Shown: piece by piece, positions 18,115 to 27,109 of the stretch | How positions within the stretch are numbered: position 1 is the stretch's first letter | Layout of the letters: every line of letters starts with the position of its first letter | Source of the DNA: an uncultured Candidatus Saccharibacteria bacterium | GTDB lineage: Bacteria; Patescibacteriota; Saccharimonadia; Saccharimonadales; Saccharimonadaceae | DNA length: 64,000 nucleotides | Assembly (NCBI GenBank): GCA_947304395.1 | Contig: CAMZBA010000004.1 | Coordinates: forward strand, 29,530-93,529 | Direction: 5' to 3' | The notes under the pieces: generated by a model | Databases searched by the model: none | The model's input: only the letters and a program-made list of their open reading frames with translations | Told to the model about the DNA's origin: nothing | Position numbers and translations under genes: made by a program

Positions 18115-19276
18115 GCCACTAGCCGAGCGAATGCGACCACAAAAACTCGAAGATGTACTTGGCCAAGATGAAATAATTGGCGAAGGTAAAATTTTGACGG
18201 AAATCGTGCGAAAACAGGAGCCAGTCAATATTATCTTCTGGGGTCCGCCCGGTACAGGCAAAACTACTTTATCACGCATTATTGCAAAAGAATTTAAGGC
18301 AGATTTCATCGAAATCTCAGCCGTCACGGCTGGCAAGAAGGATGTCGAGAAGGTGGTTGAACGCGCCAAGCAAAATTGGAACCTAAAGACGCGCACTGTA
18401 TTGTTCGTGGATGAAATTCATCGTTTTAACAAAGCTCAGCAGGACGCCTTTCTGCCCCATGTCGAGAGTGGACTGATTACACTGATTGGGGCGACGACCG
18501 AGAATCCTAGCTTTGAAGTAATATCTCCCCTGCTCTCACGTAGCCGCGTTGTAATTGTTAAGCATTTATCCAAGAAGGACATCGTCGAAGTATTGAAGCG
18601 CGCAATCAAAGCAGAAAAGGCAACTAAACGCGTTTCGAAGGATGCAATTGACTATCTGGCAGAGTTATCTGGTGGCGATGCAAGGAGTGCTCTTGGAGAT
18701 TTAGAACTAGCCCTAAGCCTTTCAAATAAGATTGGCATCGAGGAAGTCAAAGAAGCTGCAGGCCGCAAAGTGCCCGGATACGATAAGAAGGGCGACATGC
18801 ATTATGATACAATTTCAGCATTCATAAAATCTATGCGTGGTGGCGATGCGGATGCGGCACTCTATTATCTCGCTCGTATGGTTCAAGCTGGCGAAGATCC
18901 GAAATTTATTGCACGTAGAATGGTAATATTTGCCTCAGAGGATATCGGCCTTGCTGGCAACGGCGCGCTTGGTTTAGCATTGAATGCTTTTATGGCGGTA
19001 GAACGAATCGGTATGCCAGAGAGCGGTCTGATTTTAGCGCACGTTGTAACCGCTTTGGCGAAATCAAAGAAATCTCGTCAAACTACAGATGCTTGGTATG
19101 CTGCGCAAGATTTAGCGCGCAAATCGCCGAATCTACCCGTGCCAATTTGGCTTCGCAATGCCCCAACCAAGCTGATGAAAGATCTTGGCTTTGGTAAGGG
19201 ACAAAAATGGGAAGCCGGCTTTAAGTTAGACAAGAATTACCTTCCCGATGAAATAAAAGACGCTAAAATTCTATAA
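18077..19276 (+). CDS. rarA: Replication-associated recombination protein A (RarA/MgsA)
   Basis: 399 residues. AAA+ ATPase acting at stalled replication forks. Visible: [19 protein letters not shown], Walker A GPPGTGKT (residues 56-63), Walker [21 protein letters not shown], sensor 1 [12 protein letters not shown], the arginine-finger segment LLSRSRV and the C-terminal tetramerisation region ([27 protein letters not shown]). It overlaps the upstream Nudix gene, and its 3' end overlaps the convergent DUF167 gene by 14 bases. Confidence 0.96.
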   Translation: MPKENLNESDTRRPLAERMRPQKLEDVLGQDEIIGEGKILTEIVRKQEPVNIIFWGPPGTGKTTLSRIIAKEFKADFIEISAVTAGKKDVEKVVERAKQNWNLKTRTVLFVDEIHRFNKAQQDAFLPHVESGLITLIGATTENPSFEVISPLLSRSRVVIVKHLSKKDIVEVLKRAIKAEKATKRVSKDAIDYLAELSGGDARSALGDLELALSLSNKIGIEEVKEAAGRKVPGYDKKGDMHYDTISAFIKSMRGGDADAALYYLARMVQAGEDPKFIARRMVIFASEDIGLAGNGALGLALNAFMAVERIGMPESGLILAHVVTALAKSKKSRQTTDAWYAAQDLARKSPNLPVPIWLRNAPTKLMKDLGFGKGQKWEAGFKLDKNYLPDEIKDAKIL

Positions 19277-19481
19277 TTTTTTGACGCGATTTTGCGCCGG
19301 AGACAATCGATATTTGCGTCTTGGCGACATGAAACTCGTCAGATATCAATTCAAACAGAGCCTTATTTGCTTCGCCGTCGTGCGCGCGGGCATGCAAAAA
19401 GGCGACATAGCTGCCGTCTTCCTGCTTTTCGAGACGCGTTATTCCCTTTGTGCCAGGTTTGACACACACGGAGATTCGCAT
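19263..19481 (-). CDS. DUF167 (YggU family) protein
   Basis: 72 residues: RISVCVKPGTK ... YVAFLHARAHDGEANKALFELISDEF ... [17 protein letters not shown], the typical small alpha/beta YggU fold with the GxKSRxK ending. The biochemical role of the family is unknown. It lies three bases after galU in the same direction and overlaps the end of rarA on the other strand. Confidence 0.88.
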   Translation of the reverse strand: MRISVCVKPGTKGITRLEKQEDGSYVAFLHARAHDGEANKALFELISDEFHVAKTQISIVSGAKSRQKIIEF

Positions 19482-19484
19482 TAA

Positions 19485-20321
19485 TTATTTCCCGCAAATT
19501 ACATTATTAGCGTGTAGCCACCCCTCCATGGAGCCGCCGTCGAGATATTCGCCCTTAATCGGTACAACATGGATTTTGCCGCCAGCTTTAATGTGCTCAA
19601 TAATTGGGTCGGTAATAAGATATTCTTGGTCTTTGGGGCCAAAATCATTATCCTTACAATACTTTACGACGCGCTGCAAAAGTTCGGTAGACATAATGAA
19701 TTTACTAATACTAATCATATTGCTAGGCGCATCTTCACGCTTTGGCTTTTCATAAATCCCGGTTAAGAGGCCTTTTTCGACTTTTAGAACGCCGTAACGC
19801 TCGATAGTATCCATCGAAACTTCCGATGCGAGCATAGCGGAATCACTATCATCTTTAATATAATCTGCTAGACGCGCTAAGTCGGAAGAGCCGTCTTTGT
19901 TGTACACGAAGTCGTCTCCCATTAGCACCATGCACGGCTCTTCGATGCCAAACTCTTCAACTACTTGCGCAACTGGCTCAGCATTGCCATAGCGTTTATC
20001 TACATCTTTTTGTGCGAAGAAATGCAAAGTTAGACCGTCGTGATTGGTGTCAGTTAGCGATAGCTTATCTTCCTTACCGCGCGCAACAAGATAATTATTC
20101 AATGCAGCGTTTTCTTCATAATAGGCTTTTATTTGCGAGAAAGGCTTCTCGTCAATCACGATATAAGCCTCTTTAATTCCAGCCTTGGCGCAATCTTCTA
20201 CAACATAATCAGCAAGTGGACGATTCCCAATTGGAAGCATAGCCTTTTCGACGACTTTCGTGATTGGCAAACGACGCGTACCCCAACCAGCCACAGGAAT
20301 GATTGCTTTATTGATCTGCAT
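19485..20321 (-). CDS. galU: UTP-glucose-1-phosphate uridylyltransferase
   Basis: 278 residues. It makes UDP-glucose for glycans and lipid-linked sugars. Seen: AIIPVAGWGTRRLPITKVVEKAMLPIGNRPL, the nucleotide-binding start with Lys in VEKAMLP, then VLMGDDF, the catalytic Asp region, GIYEKPK and GEYLDGGSMEGW near the end. The usual GxGTRxLP appears as GWGTRRLP. A ribosome site AACGGAG precedes the ATG. Located between gpmI and the DUF167 gene in one minus-strand unit. Confidence 0.94.
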   Translation of the reverse strand: MQINKAIIPVAGWGTRRLPITKVVEKAMLPIGNRPLADYVVEDCAKAGIKEAYIVIDEKPFSQIKAYYEENAALNNYLVARGKEDKLSLTDTNHDGLTLHFFAQKDVDKRYGNAEPVAQVVEEFGIEEPCMVLMGDDFVYNKDGSSDLARLADYIKDDSDSAMLASEVSMDTIERYGVLKVEKGLLTGIYEKPKREDAPSNMISISKFIMSTELLQRVVKYCKDNDFGPKDQEYLITDPIIEHIKAGGKIHVVPIKGEYLDGGSMEGWLHANNVICGK

Positions 20322-20365
20322 GAGGTTTTTTCTCCGTTACAATTTGTGTTATTTTAGCATTTTAT

Positions 20366-21943
20366 CTATGCTTCTTCAATAATGCTCGGCAACCAAGCTT
20401 CGTCTGGCTCTTCGCCTAAAAGCATCGCGATTGTCGAGGCAAGGTTGGCAAGACCGCGGTCACCCTTGCTGAGCCGATACTTACTAGCGTTATCGGTCTC
20501 GTCAACAAAGATACACGGTACGCGATTAGTCGTGTGTGACGTCTTGGGCGTGCCGTCAGTATCCGCAAGCTCTTCAGCGTTGCCATGATCGGCAGTAATT
20601 ACCGTAATGCCTCCGAGCTTATTAACGGCGTCAACTATGCGCTTTAATGAGATGTCGATTGCTTCCATGGCCGTAATAGTTGCCTCCATGTCGGCAAAGT
20701 GACCAACCATATCGCCACCTGGATAGTTGATGCGCAAGAAATCATATTTTTGTGATTCAATGGCCGCCAGTAGTTTGTCGGTGATTTCGGCTGACTTCAT
20801 CCAAGGACGCGTATCAAAAGGTTCTAGGTAGGATGGAACTTCTTCCTCGACTTCTCCTTCCGGAACCTCGTAGCTATTACCATTGAAGTAATAGGTAATA
20901 TGCCCAAATTTGACAGTTTCCGAAACGGCATATTGCTTCTTCCCTCGGCTAGCAAGATGCTTCGTGAGTGTATGTTTAAAGACCGGCGAGCCCACCAAGA
21001 CATGCTCTGGCACATGCAAATCTTCGTTATACTCGGTCATGCCAGCAAAATATACGTCTGGACGCTTAACGCGATCAAAATGCGGAAAATCATTATAGGT
21101 GAAGGCCTGGGCCATTTCAATAGCGCGGTCAGCACGAAAATCGATATAAACTACCGCATCGCCGTCTTGAATTTTACCAATCGGCTCGCCATCCTTAGCA
21201 ATCACAAAAGCAGGCATATATTGATCTTGCAGGTCTTTTGTCTCCTTGCGGAAAGTTTCAATGGCCTCAGTGGCGCTTGCGAACTGGCGCCCTTCGCCAA
21301 GCACATGCGTATGCCACCCTTTCTCGACCATACCCCAGTCATTTTCATAACGATCACAGGTAATTACCATACGGCCACCGCCAGAGGCAATCTTGTAATC
21401 TGGGTCGCCCAGCTCGTGGACGAACTTCTCTAGACGCTGAATATATTTTGGCTCACTGTGCGGCGGCACGTCGCGGCCGTCAATCAAAGCATGTACGCGA
21501 ATGCGCTCAATGCCGTCCTTTTGTGCTTGCGCCATCATTTTTTCAAGATGGGAAATATTTGAATGAACATTACCATCACTAAAGATCCCCATAAAATGCA
21601 AAGTTGAATTGTTTTGATGAATCCGCTCGACTATATCGAGCCAAGTTTTTGTATTAAATATTTCACCCGTATTAACATCATTCTCAACAGCAGCCGAACG
21701 TTGCAAGACGATTTCGCCGGCACCCATCGCATTGTGCCCAACCTCAGAGTTGCCCATGTCGCCCTTTGGTATGCCAACATATTCGCCCGCGGCGCCTAGC
21801 TTGGCGGTTGGATATTTCTCCATTAACGAATGTAATGTTTCAAGATGTGCCTGCTTTACAGCGTTATACTTTTCATTGTCGGATAGGCCCACGCCATCCA
21901 TAACGACCAGTACTACTGGGCCTTTATAATTCAACTTGCTCAT
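20366..21943 (-). CDS. gpmI: 2,3-bisphosphoglycerate-independent phosphoglycerate mutase
   Basis: 525 residues from ATG 21943 (MSKLNYKGPVVLVVMDGVGL), which has AAAGGAAA directly upstream; the 21982 form adds 13 lysine-rich residues. It interconverts 3- and 2-phosphoglycerate using two Mn ions. Motifs: VVMDGVGL, the phosphoserine loop GDMGNSEVGHNAMGAG (Ser near residue 60), SDGNVHS, HALIDGRDVPP, RADRAIEM, NYPGGDMVGH and VITADHGNAEE with C-terminal metal ligands. The transcript starts divergently from tsaC. Confidence 0.96.
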   Translation of the reverse strand: MSKLNYKGPVVLVVMDGVGLSDNEKYNAVKQAHLETLHSLMEKYPTAKLGAAGEYVGIPKGDMGNSEVGHNAMGAGEIVLQRSAAVENDVNTGEIFNTKTWLDIVERIHQNNSTLHFMGIFSDGNVHSNISHLEKMMAQAQKDGIERIRVHALIDGRDVPPHSEPKYIQRLEKFVHELGDPDYKIASGGGRMVITCDRYENDWGMVEKGWHTHVLGEGRQFASATEAIETFRKETKDLQDQYMPAFVIAKDGEPIGKIQDGDAVVYIDFRADRAIEMAQAFTYNDFPHFDRVKRPDVYFAGMTEYNEDLHVPEHVLVGSPVFKHTLTKHLASRGKKQYAVSETVKFGHITYYFNGNSYEVPEGEVEEEVPSYLEPFDTRPWMKSAEITDKLLAAIESQKYDFLRINYPGGDMVGHFADMEATITAMEAIDISLKRIVDAVNKLGGITVITADHGNAEELADTDGTPKTSHTTNRVPCIFVDETDNASKYRLSKGDRGLANLASTIAMLLGEEPDEAWLPSIIEEA

Positions 21944-22003
21944 ATTTCCTTTTTTAGCATTAGCTTTTCTTAATTTTAGCATAGCTTCAGTAGCGATCTT
22001 ATC

Positions 22004-22032
22004 TTGACTTTTTTGCTTTTTTGTGCTATAAT
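22004..22032 (+). promoter_or_regulatory. tsaC promoter
   Basis: TTGACT (22004-22009), 17 bases, TATAAT (22027-22032), preceded by TGTGC. Nine bases separate the -10 from the ATG at 22042. Confidence 0.9.
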
Positions 22033-22041
22033 GGGGTTGTT

Positions 22042-22632
22042 ATGAGGTATGTTTCGCAAAAAAGAATAGAGGATGCTAAAAAGGCCCTAAACAGGGGTGA
22101 TGTTTTGGCTGTTCCAACCGAAAGCTTCTATGGCTTAACCGCAAAATTAGACAATACGGCAGCTATTCGTAAACTATTAGACCTTAAAAATCGCCAAATC
22201 GATAGTGCAAAAATTTTAACATTGCTAGTTGCCGATGTGGACGATATCAAGAAATATGCATCCATCGACCGCAAGACACTCAATACGGCGCGACATTATT
22301 TCCCCGGCGAACTTACCCTAATTCTGCCAAAGCATCAAGCATTAAAGCACCCCTATTTTGACCATTTCGAAACAGTCGGAGTTAGGATTCCTGAACACAA
22401 ATACCTATTAGAGCTTATACGCGCGACTGGACCACTACTAATCATAGGCGCAACTCCTCACGGTGAAGCACCCTGCCGCAGTGGTAAGCATGTCGCCGAG
22501 GTATTCCCTAAAGTCGACAGCATCGTTGAAGGTGAGTCAGACGGTAATATTCCACCCACAGTAATAGACTGGACGGAGAGCGAACCGATGCCGATTCGCC
22601 AAGGCGGTCTATTGATTGTGCGCTACGCCTAG
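22042..22632 (+). CDS. tsaC: Threonylcarbamoyl-AMP synthase (Sua5/YciO/YrdC)
   Basis: 196 residues. It makes threonylcarbamoyl-adenylate for the t6A37 modification of ANN-decoding tRNAs. Motifs: GDVLAVPTESFYGLTAK, KNRQIDSAKILTLLV, FPGELTLILP, VGVRIPEH, GATPHGEAPC and PPTVIDWT ... IRQGG. The start is ATG 22042 (MRYVSQKR), because the upstream codons lie inside the -10 box. Short leader, no Shine-Dalgarno sequence. Confidence 0.92.
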   Translation: MRYVSQKRIEDAKKALNRGDVLAVPTESFYGLTAKLDNTAAIRKLLDLKNRQIDSAKILTLLVADVDDIKKYASIDRKTLNTARHYFPGELTLILPKHQALKHPYFDHFETVGVRIPEHKYLLELIRATGPLLIIGATPHGEAPCRSGKHVAEVFPKVDSIVEGESDGNIPPTVIDWTESEPMPIRQGGLLIVRYA

Positions 22633-22633
22633 G

Positions 22634-23251
22634 TTACAATTCTGTTACTACAGAATCGTCTTTTAGTTTTTTATCTTTTAATCGTGGACTCTGTTCGTAT
22701 ATTAGTCGGCAGACATGCATGGCGGCCTCTTTATCGCTACTTAGGCTAAAATGACTGGTGCGATTGAAACAATCCTCGACGACAAGCATTTTGCCGTCCG
22801 TATTATGCGCATCGCCCGTTACATACGAATTCGTAATATCCTCCAGACGCATGATAGTACTAGGATTATCTAAGTCAACAATATACTTGTAGTTAAAGCG
22901 AAATCCGTCATGTTCGTACACGGCCTTGCCTTTAGCGACCTCATTGATAACTTCCGTTAATTGTTTTACGTCCTTAAAAACACGGAAAACTGGATCATTC
23001 GTCACTACGCTATCGTTTATGGCTGGAGCAATAAAGCGTCTCCAAATAATAAAATAATCAACAATGAAGCTTGCTATTACGCCGATCGCAAGCAGCGCAA
23101 TAGCAACAGCCAGTTGCTTCATTGCGCCCGGTACGGCGCAAAACGTGAGTAAAAATATCGACGGCATAATTAGCATCGTTAAGGCATACGAAAAGATTTC
23201 TTTCCGATGGTTTGATCTGATTTTTTTAATAATATCTTGCTCGGTATACAT
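22634..23251 (-). CDS. Two-helix membrane protein with a cytoplasmic domain
   Basis: 205 residues, family not recognised. Two hydrophobic segments (about residues 19-43 and 47-69) followed by a soluble domain of about 130 residues containing the positions VYEHDGFRFNYKYIVDLDN and MLVVEDCFNRTSHFSLSSDKEAAMHVCRLIYEQSP. The layout resembles small membrane proteins with a PH-like domain, but this is uncertain. TATAAT (23263-23258) is six bases before the ATG: leaderless. The convergent tsaC ends one base away. Confidence 0.72.
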   Translation of the reverse strand: MYTEQDIIKKIRSNHRKEIFSYALTMLIMPSIFLLTFCAVPGAMKQLAVAIALLAIGVIASFIVDYFIIWRRFIAPAINDSVVTNDPVFRVFKDVKQLTEVINEVAKGKAVYEHDGFRFNYKYIVDLDNPSTIMRLEDITNSYVTGDAHNTDGKMLVVEDCFNRTSHFSLSSDKEAAMHVCRLIYEQSPRLKDKKLKDDSVVTEL

Positions 23252-23299
23252 AAGCTAATTATATAACAAGCGTCCGTTAGCTACGATTGCCTTCGCTGT

Positions 23300-23329
23300 A
23301 AAAAGAACCGAATTGCTTCGGTTCTTTTT
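23300..23329 (-). terminator. Terminator of the ncRNA (and of obg read-through)
   Basis: AAAAAGAACCGAA, four-base loop, TTCGGTTCTTTTT; works in both directions. Confidence 0.92.
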
Positions 23330-23445
23330 CGCTGTTACGCGCCCACCCAGGGGCACATTGGTTTGTTTTAATCCGCTGTTTATTTTTGTTTCTAGTCTCC
23401 ACACTTTCCACATTTTCAGTGGAACCCCGTGAAGCGTACCAGCTT
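23300..23445 (-). ncRNA. Candidate structured ncRNA downstream of obg
   Basis: A minus-strand promoter (TTGACG 23480-23475, 17 bases, TTTAAT 23457-23452) is followed by about 145 bases without an ORF and then a perfect 12-bp terminator. The ends of the body pair: GCTGGTACGC (23443-23434) with GCGTAACAGC (23340-23331), one mismatch in ten. Inside are the hairpin TTCCAC/GTGGAA and an A-rich single-stranded stretch, with GGGG and CCCC facing each other. It does not match SRP RNA, tmRNA or RNase P RNA as far as I can see; a 6S-like RNA is conceivable. Confidence 0.5.
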
Positions 23446-23517
23446 GAATCTATTAAAGCAATTTAAAGCATAAACGTCAAGGGATTTATTACAAAAAAGA
23501 TGTTGTATTTTTTACCT

Positions 23518-24681
23518 TTAATCGTCAAACTCGCTGAATTCATCTTCTGCGTCTGCCATCGAGTCAAGCGTAATAATCGTGTTGCGGTCACCTTTTTGAT
23601 AACGCTCGTGGCGCGGGCGATGCTTGCGCTCGGTTTGCTCTAGCGTGATTACTGGAATATCTTCTACTTCCTCTTCGACTTCTTGCGCGGCTTCAACTTT
23701 GGATGCCTCGATTATTTGCCACAACTCACGCAATACTTCCGTAAGACCCTGATGGGCGGAAGCGGAGATTTTCATAATCTTTGCATCAGGATTTCGATCC
23801 AAAATGGACTTCATCTGCATTCCGATAATTTCCTCATCAACGCCTTCAGTCTTGGTAAGAACGACTAGTTCTGGGCGCTCGGCGAGCTCGGCAGAATAAT
23901 TAGCAAGCTCTGTGCGGATGTCCGCGTAGGCCTTGCCGGCGTCATCATTGTAGATATCTATCAGATGAAGCAGTACCTTCGTACGCTCAACATGGCGCAA
24001 GAAACGATCACCAAGGCCTTTACCTTCAGATGCGCCCTCAATTAGCCCTGGAATATCCGCAATCAAAATACCGTGGTCGTCGATTTTGGCAACACCGAGA
24101 TTTGGCGTAATAGTAGTAAATGGATAATCGGCAATTTCGGGGGTAGCATTGCTAACTACGGAAAGGAAAGTAGACTTGCCGGCATTCGGAAAGCCAATTA
24201 GACCAACATCGGCCAAGAGTTTTAGTTCTAACTCGGCATCGAAAGCCTCACCGGGATTACCGAGCTCGGCAATCTTTGGGACTTGGCGCGTACTGGAGCG
24301 AAAATGCCAGTTGCCATAACCGCCATCACCACCATGCGCAACGATTGCGCGCTCTTCGTCGCGAGTAAGGTCGGCTACTATTTCACCGTCGCGTTTAACA
24401 ACTGTGCCAATCGGTACTTTTACGATTAAATCTTTGCCGGATTTACCAGAGGATTTCTGGCTAGAGCCAGCTTTGCCATCTTCGGCGATTAGTTTCGGCT
24501 GGAAACGAAAGTCTATTAGGGTGTCGCAATCTTTACTGGCAACAAAAACCACGTCGCCACCTTTGCCACCATCGCCACCGTCTGGGCCTCCCTTTGGAAT
24601 ATAGATTTCATGGCGAAAAGAAATTGCGCCATTCCCGCCCTTGCCGGCTTTGATATAAACTTTCGCTGTATCAACAAACAT
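23518..24681 (-). CDS. obg: GTPase ObgE/CgtA
   Basis: 387 residues. Ribosome-assembly and stress GTPase. The glycine-rich Obg domain starts at residue 1 (MFVDTAKVYIKAGKGGNGAI, then GGPDGGDGGKGGDV). The G domain has G1 GFPNAGKST (about 166-174), G3 DIPGLIEGASEGKGLG and G4 VLTKTE. A short charged C-terminal tail ends EDEFSEFDD. A promoter with TAAAAT nine bases before the ATG implies a very short leader. Confidence 0.96.
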   Translation of the reverse strand: MFVDTAKVYIKAGKGGNGAISFRHEIYIPKGGPDGGDGGKGGDVVFVASKDCDTLIDFRFQPKLIAEDGKAGSSQKSSGKSGKDLIVKVPIGTVVKRDGEIVADLTRDEERAIVAHGGDGGYGNWHFRSSTRQVPKIAELGNPGEAFDAELELKLLADVGLIGFPNAGKSTFLSVVSNATPEIADYPFTTITPNLGVAKIDDHGILIADIPGLIEGASEGKGLGDRFLRHVERTKVLLHLIDIYNDDAGKAYADIRTELANYSAELAERPELVVLTKTEGVDEEIIGMQMKSILDRNPDAKIMKISASAHQGLTEVLRELWQIIEASKVEAAQEVEEEVEDIPVITLEQTERKHRPRHERYQKGDRNTIITLDSMADAEDEFSEFDD

Positions 24682-24690
24682 AATGTTTAT

Positions 24691-24719
24691 ATTTTAACAT
24701 ATTTTGCACTCTTTATCAA
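24691..24719 (-). promoter_or_regulatory. obg promoter
   Basis: Minus strand TTGATA (24719-24714), 17 bases, TAAAAT (24696-24691) with TGT before the -10. Confidence 0.75.
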
Positions 24720-24730
24720 AGTGCGACAGA

Positions 24731-25900
24731 CTATTTGTGTTCGTAAATATAGTTATATTTGAGAGCGTCAGACCAATTCATCGTTGATTGATAAACGTGA
24801 TTAAACATACCGTTTGGTCCAGCATAGTTCATCTCTTGAATAGTAATAGATTTTCCTGGATCAACACCTACGACGATGCCAACGTGGCCATAATATCCAC
24901 CCATAGACTGCATCACGGCGCCGTATTGTGGCGTGCGGCCGGTCTTATAGGAGCCGCCAAGGGTATAGAGCCAAGAACTAGCATTGCCAATAGCGCCCTT
25001 TGGAAGCCAGTAATTCGATGGCATATTATTGCGACGCCAATACCATGCAAACCAGGTACAGTTACCAAAAGCGCCAGGGTTGCCCTGCCCAGAAGTCTTG
25101 TAGTATACCGAACTCCAATAGGCGTAGCTACCAACTTCGACCATATTGTGACGATCACCAGAGTCGCCAGAGTATGAATAGTTATAAGCGGGCCTATAGG
25201 TTGTTACGGGTTTTGGCGCGACATATTCTGGGCGTTCTTTTTCGGGAAGCGTACCGCCTGGGAGCAATACCAAGGAACCAACCGTCAATTCCGAATCTTC
25301 AAGGTCGTTGCGAGAAATCATCTCTTCTTTATTGGCCTGATATTTCTTCACGATGCCGTCGATCGTATCGCCTTTTTTGACCTTATAGACGATGCCGGGA
25401 ACGCTTGGAAGATATAAGGTAGCACCCTCTTTAAGGGCTTCGGTTTTGAGGCCATTACTCCAGCGAACCTGGTCCTTGGTCACATTTACAAGACTATACT
25501 TCACGAGGATAGCAGTAATCGTCTCATTGGCAGCTACAGTATGCTTAATGACGCCGCGCGAATAGCTGGAGGTGTCGATAATGTTTGGTTTATCAATAAT
25601 TTGGCTACTGGTAGTATCGGTAGTACCAGTAGTCTCATAGAGAGTGTTAACCGTAACGTAGCTCTCGTTGATAGTCGTAGTTGACGGAAGCGAAACTGAG
25701 CTAGCAATATTGGCAACCGTATAAGATTCAGAAACTTGGTCGGACGTAATCTTAAAATCCGAATTGCCAAAATTAGCCGCAATCGGCGTACGAATCGTCT
25801 CGTCTGTCGTGCGCGAACCATAAATCATTACACCTAAAATCACCGCGAAAGCAATTGTGTATGGTAATAATTTTGTAATTAAAAGTTGGAATCTTTTCAT
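24731..25900 (-). CDS. LysM-CHAP cell-wall hydrolase
   Basis: 389 residues. Signal anchor (residues 11-27), a Ser/Thr-rich linker, two LysM-like modules (HTVAANETITAILVKYSLV near 116, YKVKKGDTIDGIVKKY near 172), then a C-terminal CHAP domain with the catalytic Cys in GAFGNCTWFAWYW (near 279), the His in YYGHVGIVVG (near 336) and an Asn/Glu-containing QEMNY. CHAP enzymes cleave peptidoglycan peptides or amides; LysM binds glycan. Likely used in cell separation or, in an episymbiont, at the host contact. It has a structured 5' leader. Confidence 0.9.
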   Translation of the reverse strand: MKRFQLLITKLLPYTIAFAVILGVMIYGSRTTDETIRTPIAANFGNSDFKITSDQVSESYTVANIASSVSLPSTTTINESYVTVNTLYETTGTTDTTSSQIIDKPNIIDTSSYSRGVIKHTVAANETITAILVKYSLVNVTKDQVRWSNGLKTEALKEGATLYLPSVPGIVYKVKKGDTIDGIVKKYQANKEEMISRNDLEDSELTVGSLVLLPGGTLPEKERPEYVAPKPVTTYRPAYNYSYSGDSGDRHNMVEVGSYAYWSSVYYKTSGQGNPGAFGNCTWFAWYWRRNNMPSNYWLPKGAIGNASSWLYTLGGSYKTGRTPQYGAVMQSMGGYYGHVGIVVGVDPGKSITIQEMNYAGPNGMFNHVYQSTMNWSDALKYNYIYEHK

Positions 25901-25981
25901 AACTAAACGACGCTACCCCCACCGTAGCGAGCCTAAGCCGGCATAATATGCTTATGCTAGCTAAAAGCTTCTTCTATTATA
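25901..25981 (-). promoter_or_regulatory. Structured leader of the LysM-CHAP gene
   Basis: Minus-strand TATAAT (25981-25976) is followed by a leader of about 70 bases with two perfect hairpins: GCATAA-gcata-TTATGC and CGCTAC, seven-base loop, GTAGCG. No known riboswitch class was recognised. Confidence 0.45.
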
Positions 25982-25996
25982 CCATAGTACTTATTA

Positions 25997-27109
25997 CTAG
26001 AATATCTCGCACAGGTCGCCACAATAATTACGGATGTTCGCTTCGTGTTCCGCGGCAGTGTGTGCATAGTACATCTTGACCTTGCCATCAGCGTCATAGC
26101 CAGAAATGAAATAAAGATAGTCCGTATTGCTTGGATTAGCTGCTGCTAATAATGCCGTTTTGCCTGGACTAGAAATCGGCGTAGGCGGAAGCCCTTGGCA
26201 TTTGCGTGAATTCCATGGGCAAGGCGTAGTCTCTAGATATGACATGTCGGATTTATCGCGATTAGGGTTAGCCTGGTTAGCGTAATATGCAATAATCGCA
26301 TCAGAACCAAGCACGATATTTTTCGAAAGGCGCGTCAGAAATACTTGCGCCACAGTCTGCTGATCCACCGCACTCATTACGCCTGCTTCACCTTGCACGA
26401 CCGAGGCGAGCGTAATGCCTTGATGGAGCGTGAGGCCCTTGGACTTATACTTTGCCTCAAGGCCGTTATCTTTAACTACTTGATACATTTCATCAAAGGT
26501 ACGCACTAGGACATCTTCAACGGAGGCGCTAGCATAGAATTCGTAAGTATCACCATAAACATAACCTTCGAGCGACGCACTAGCCGGTTTGCTCTTTAAT
26601 AACGGATGATCGTATTGTTTCTTGAAAGCTGCATCGATTTCTTCGGCCTTATAACCAGCTTCTAATAGGCGCCCGCGCACCGCGGTCATAGTGCCACCAG
26701 GCAGGAAAGTAATCCGAAAAGTCTTAGCTTTTGCTCCTTCATTGAATCTTTTGACGATTTCCTTCACGTCCATATCTTTGGAAAGTGTATAGGTGCCAGT
26801 CTTCAAAGTTTGGTCCGTCGCCTCGAGCTTCATATAAACACGAAAAGCCAGAGCCGATCTAATAATGCCCTCCTGCTCTAATTTATTGGCGATACTCGTC
26901 GTAGATTCACCCTCGTCAATTACGAAACTTGAAGTTTGACAGTTTTCGCCAGCGCATTTTTCAGCCTCGATGGCAGTGATTTGTTTTTTATACCAAAGTA
27001 CCGAGAAGATAGCCGCCGCAATTGCTAACGCTAGAAAAAACAGCAAAATGAAGCCAAAAATACGAAGACCTTTATGCTTCTTTTTGCCCGGTAAACTATT
27101 CTGTTCCAT
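25997..27109 (-). CDS. mltG: Endolytic murein transglycosylase MltG (YceG)
   Basis: 370 residues. One N-terminal membrane segment (about 17-39), a LysM-like subdomain (VIDEGESTTSIANKLEQEGII) and the YceG catalytic domain with PGGTMTAVRGRLLEAGY and ITLASVVQGEAG, where Glu241 matches the catalytic-loop Glu; the preceding Glu of the usual EKE is Gln. C-terminal NSRKCQGLPPTPISSPG and a DYLYFI segment are typical. It cuts nascent glycan strands and may act as a terminase. It overlaps ruvX by 14 bases in the same operon. Confidence 0.94.
   Translation of the reverse strand: MEQNSLPGKKKHKGLRIFGFILLFFLALAIAAAIFSVLWYKKQITAIEAEKCAGENCQTSSFVIDEGESTTSIANKLEQEGIIRSALAFRVYMKLEATDQTLKTGTYTLSKDMDVKEIVKRFNEGAKAKTFRITFLPGGTMTAVRGRLLEAGYKAEEIDAAFKKQYDHPLLKSKPASASLEGYVYGDTYEFYASASVEDVLVRTFDEMYQVVKDNGLEAKYKSKGLTLHQGITLASVVQGEAGVMSAVDQQTVAQVFLTRLSKNIVLGSDAIIAYYANQANPNRDKSDMSYLETTPCPWNSRKCQGLPPTPISSPGKTALLAAANPSNTDYLYFISGYDADGKVKMYYAHTAAEHEANIRNYCGDLCEIF

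Noticed and set aside
23300..23445. SRP (4.5S) RNA or tmRNA for the RNA downstream of obg
   Set aside because: The conserved GGAAG/GCAGC SRP apex, the tmRNA tRNA-like ends and a tag ORF are all absent.
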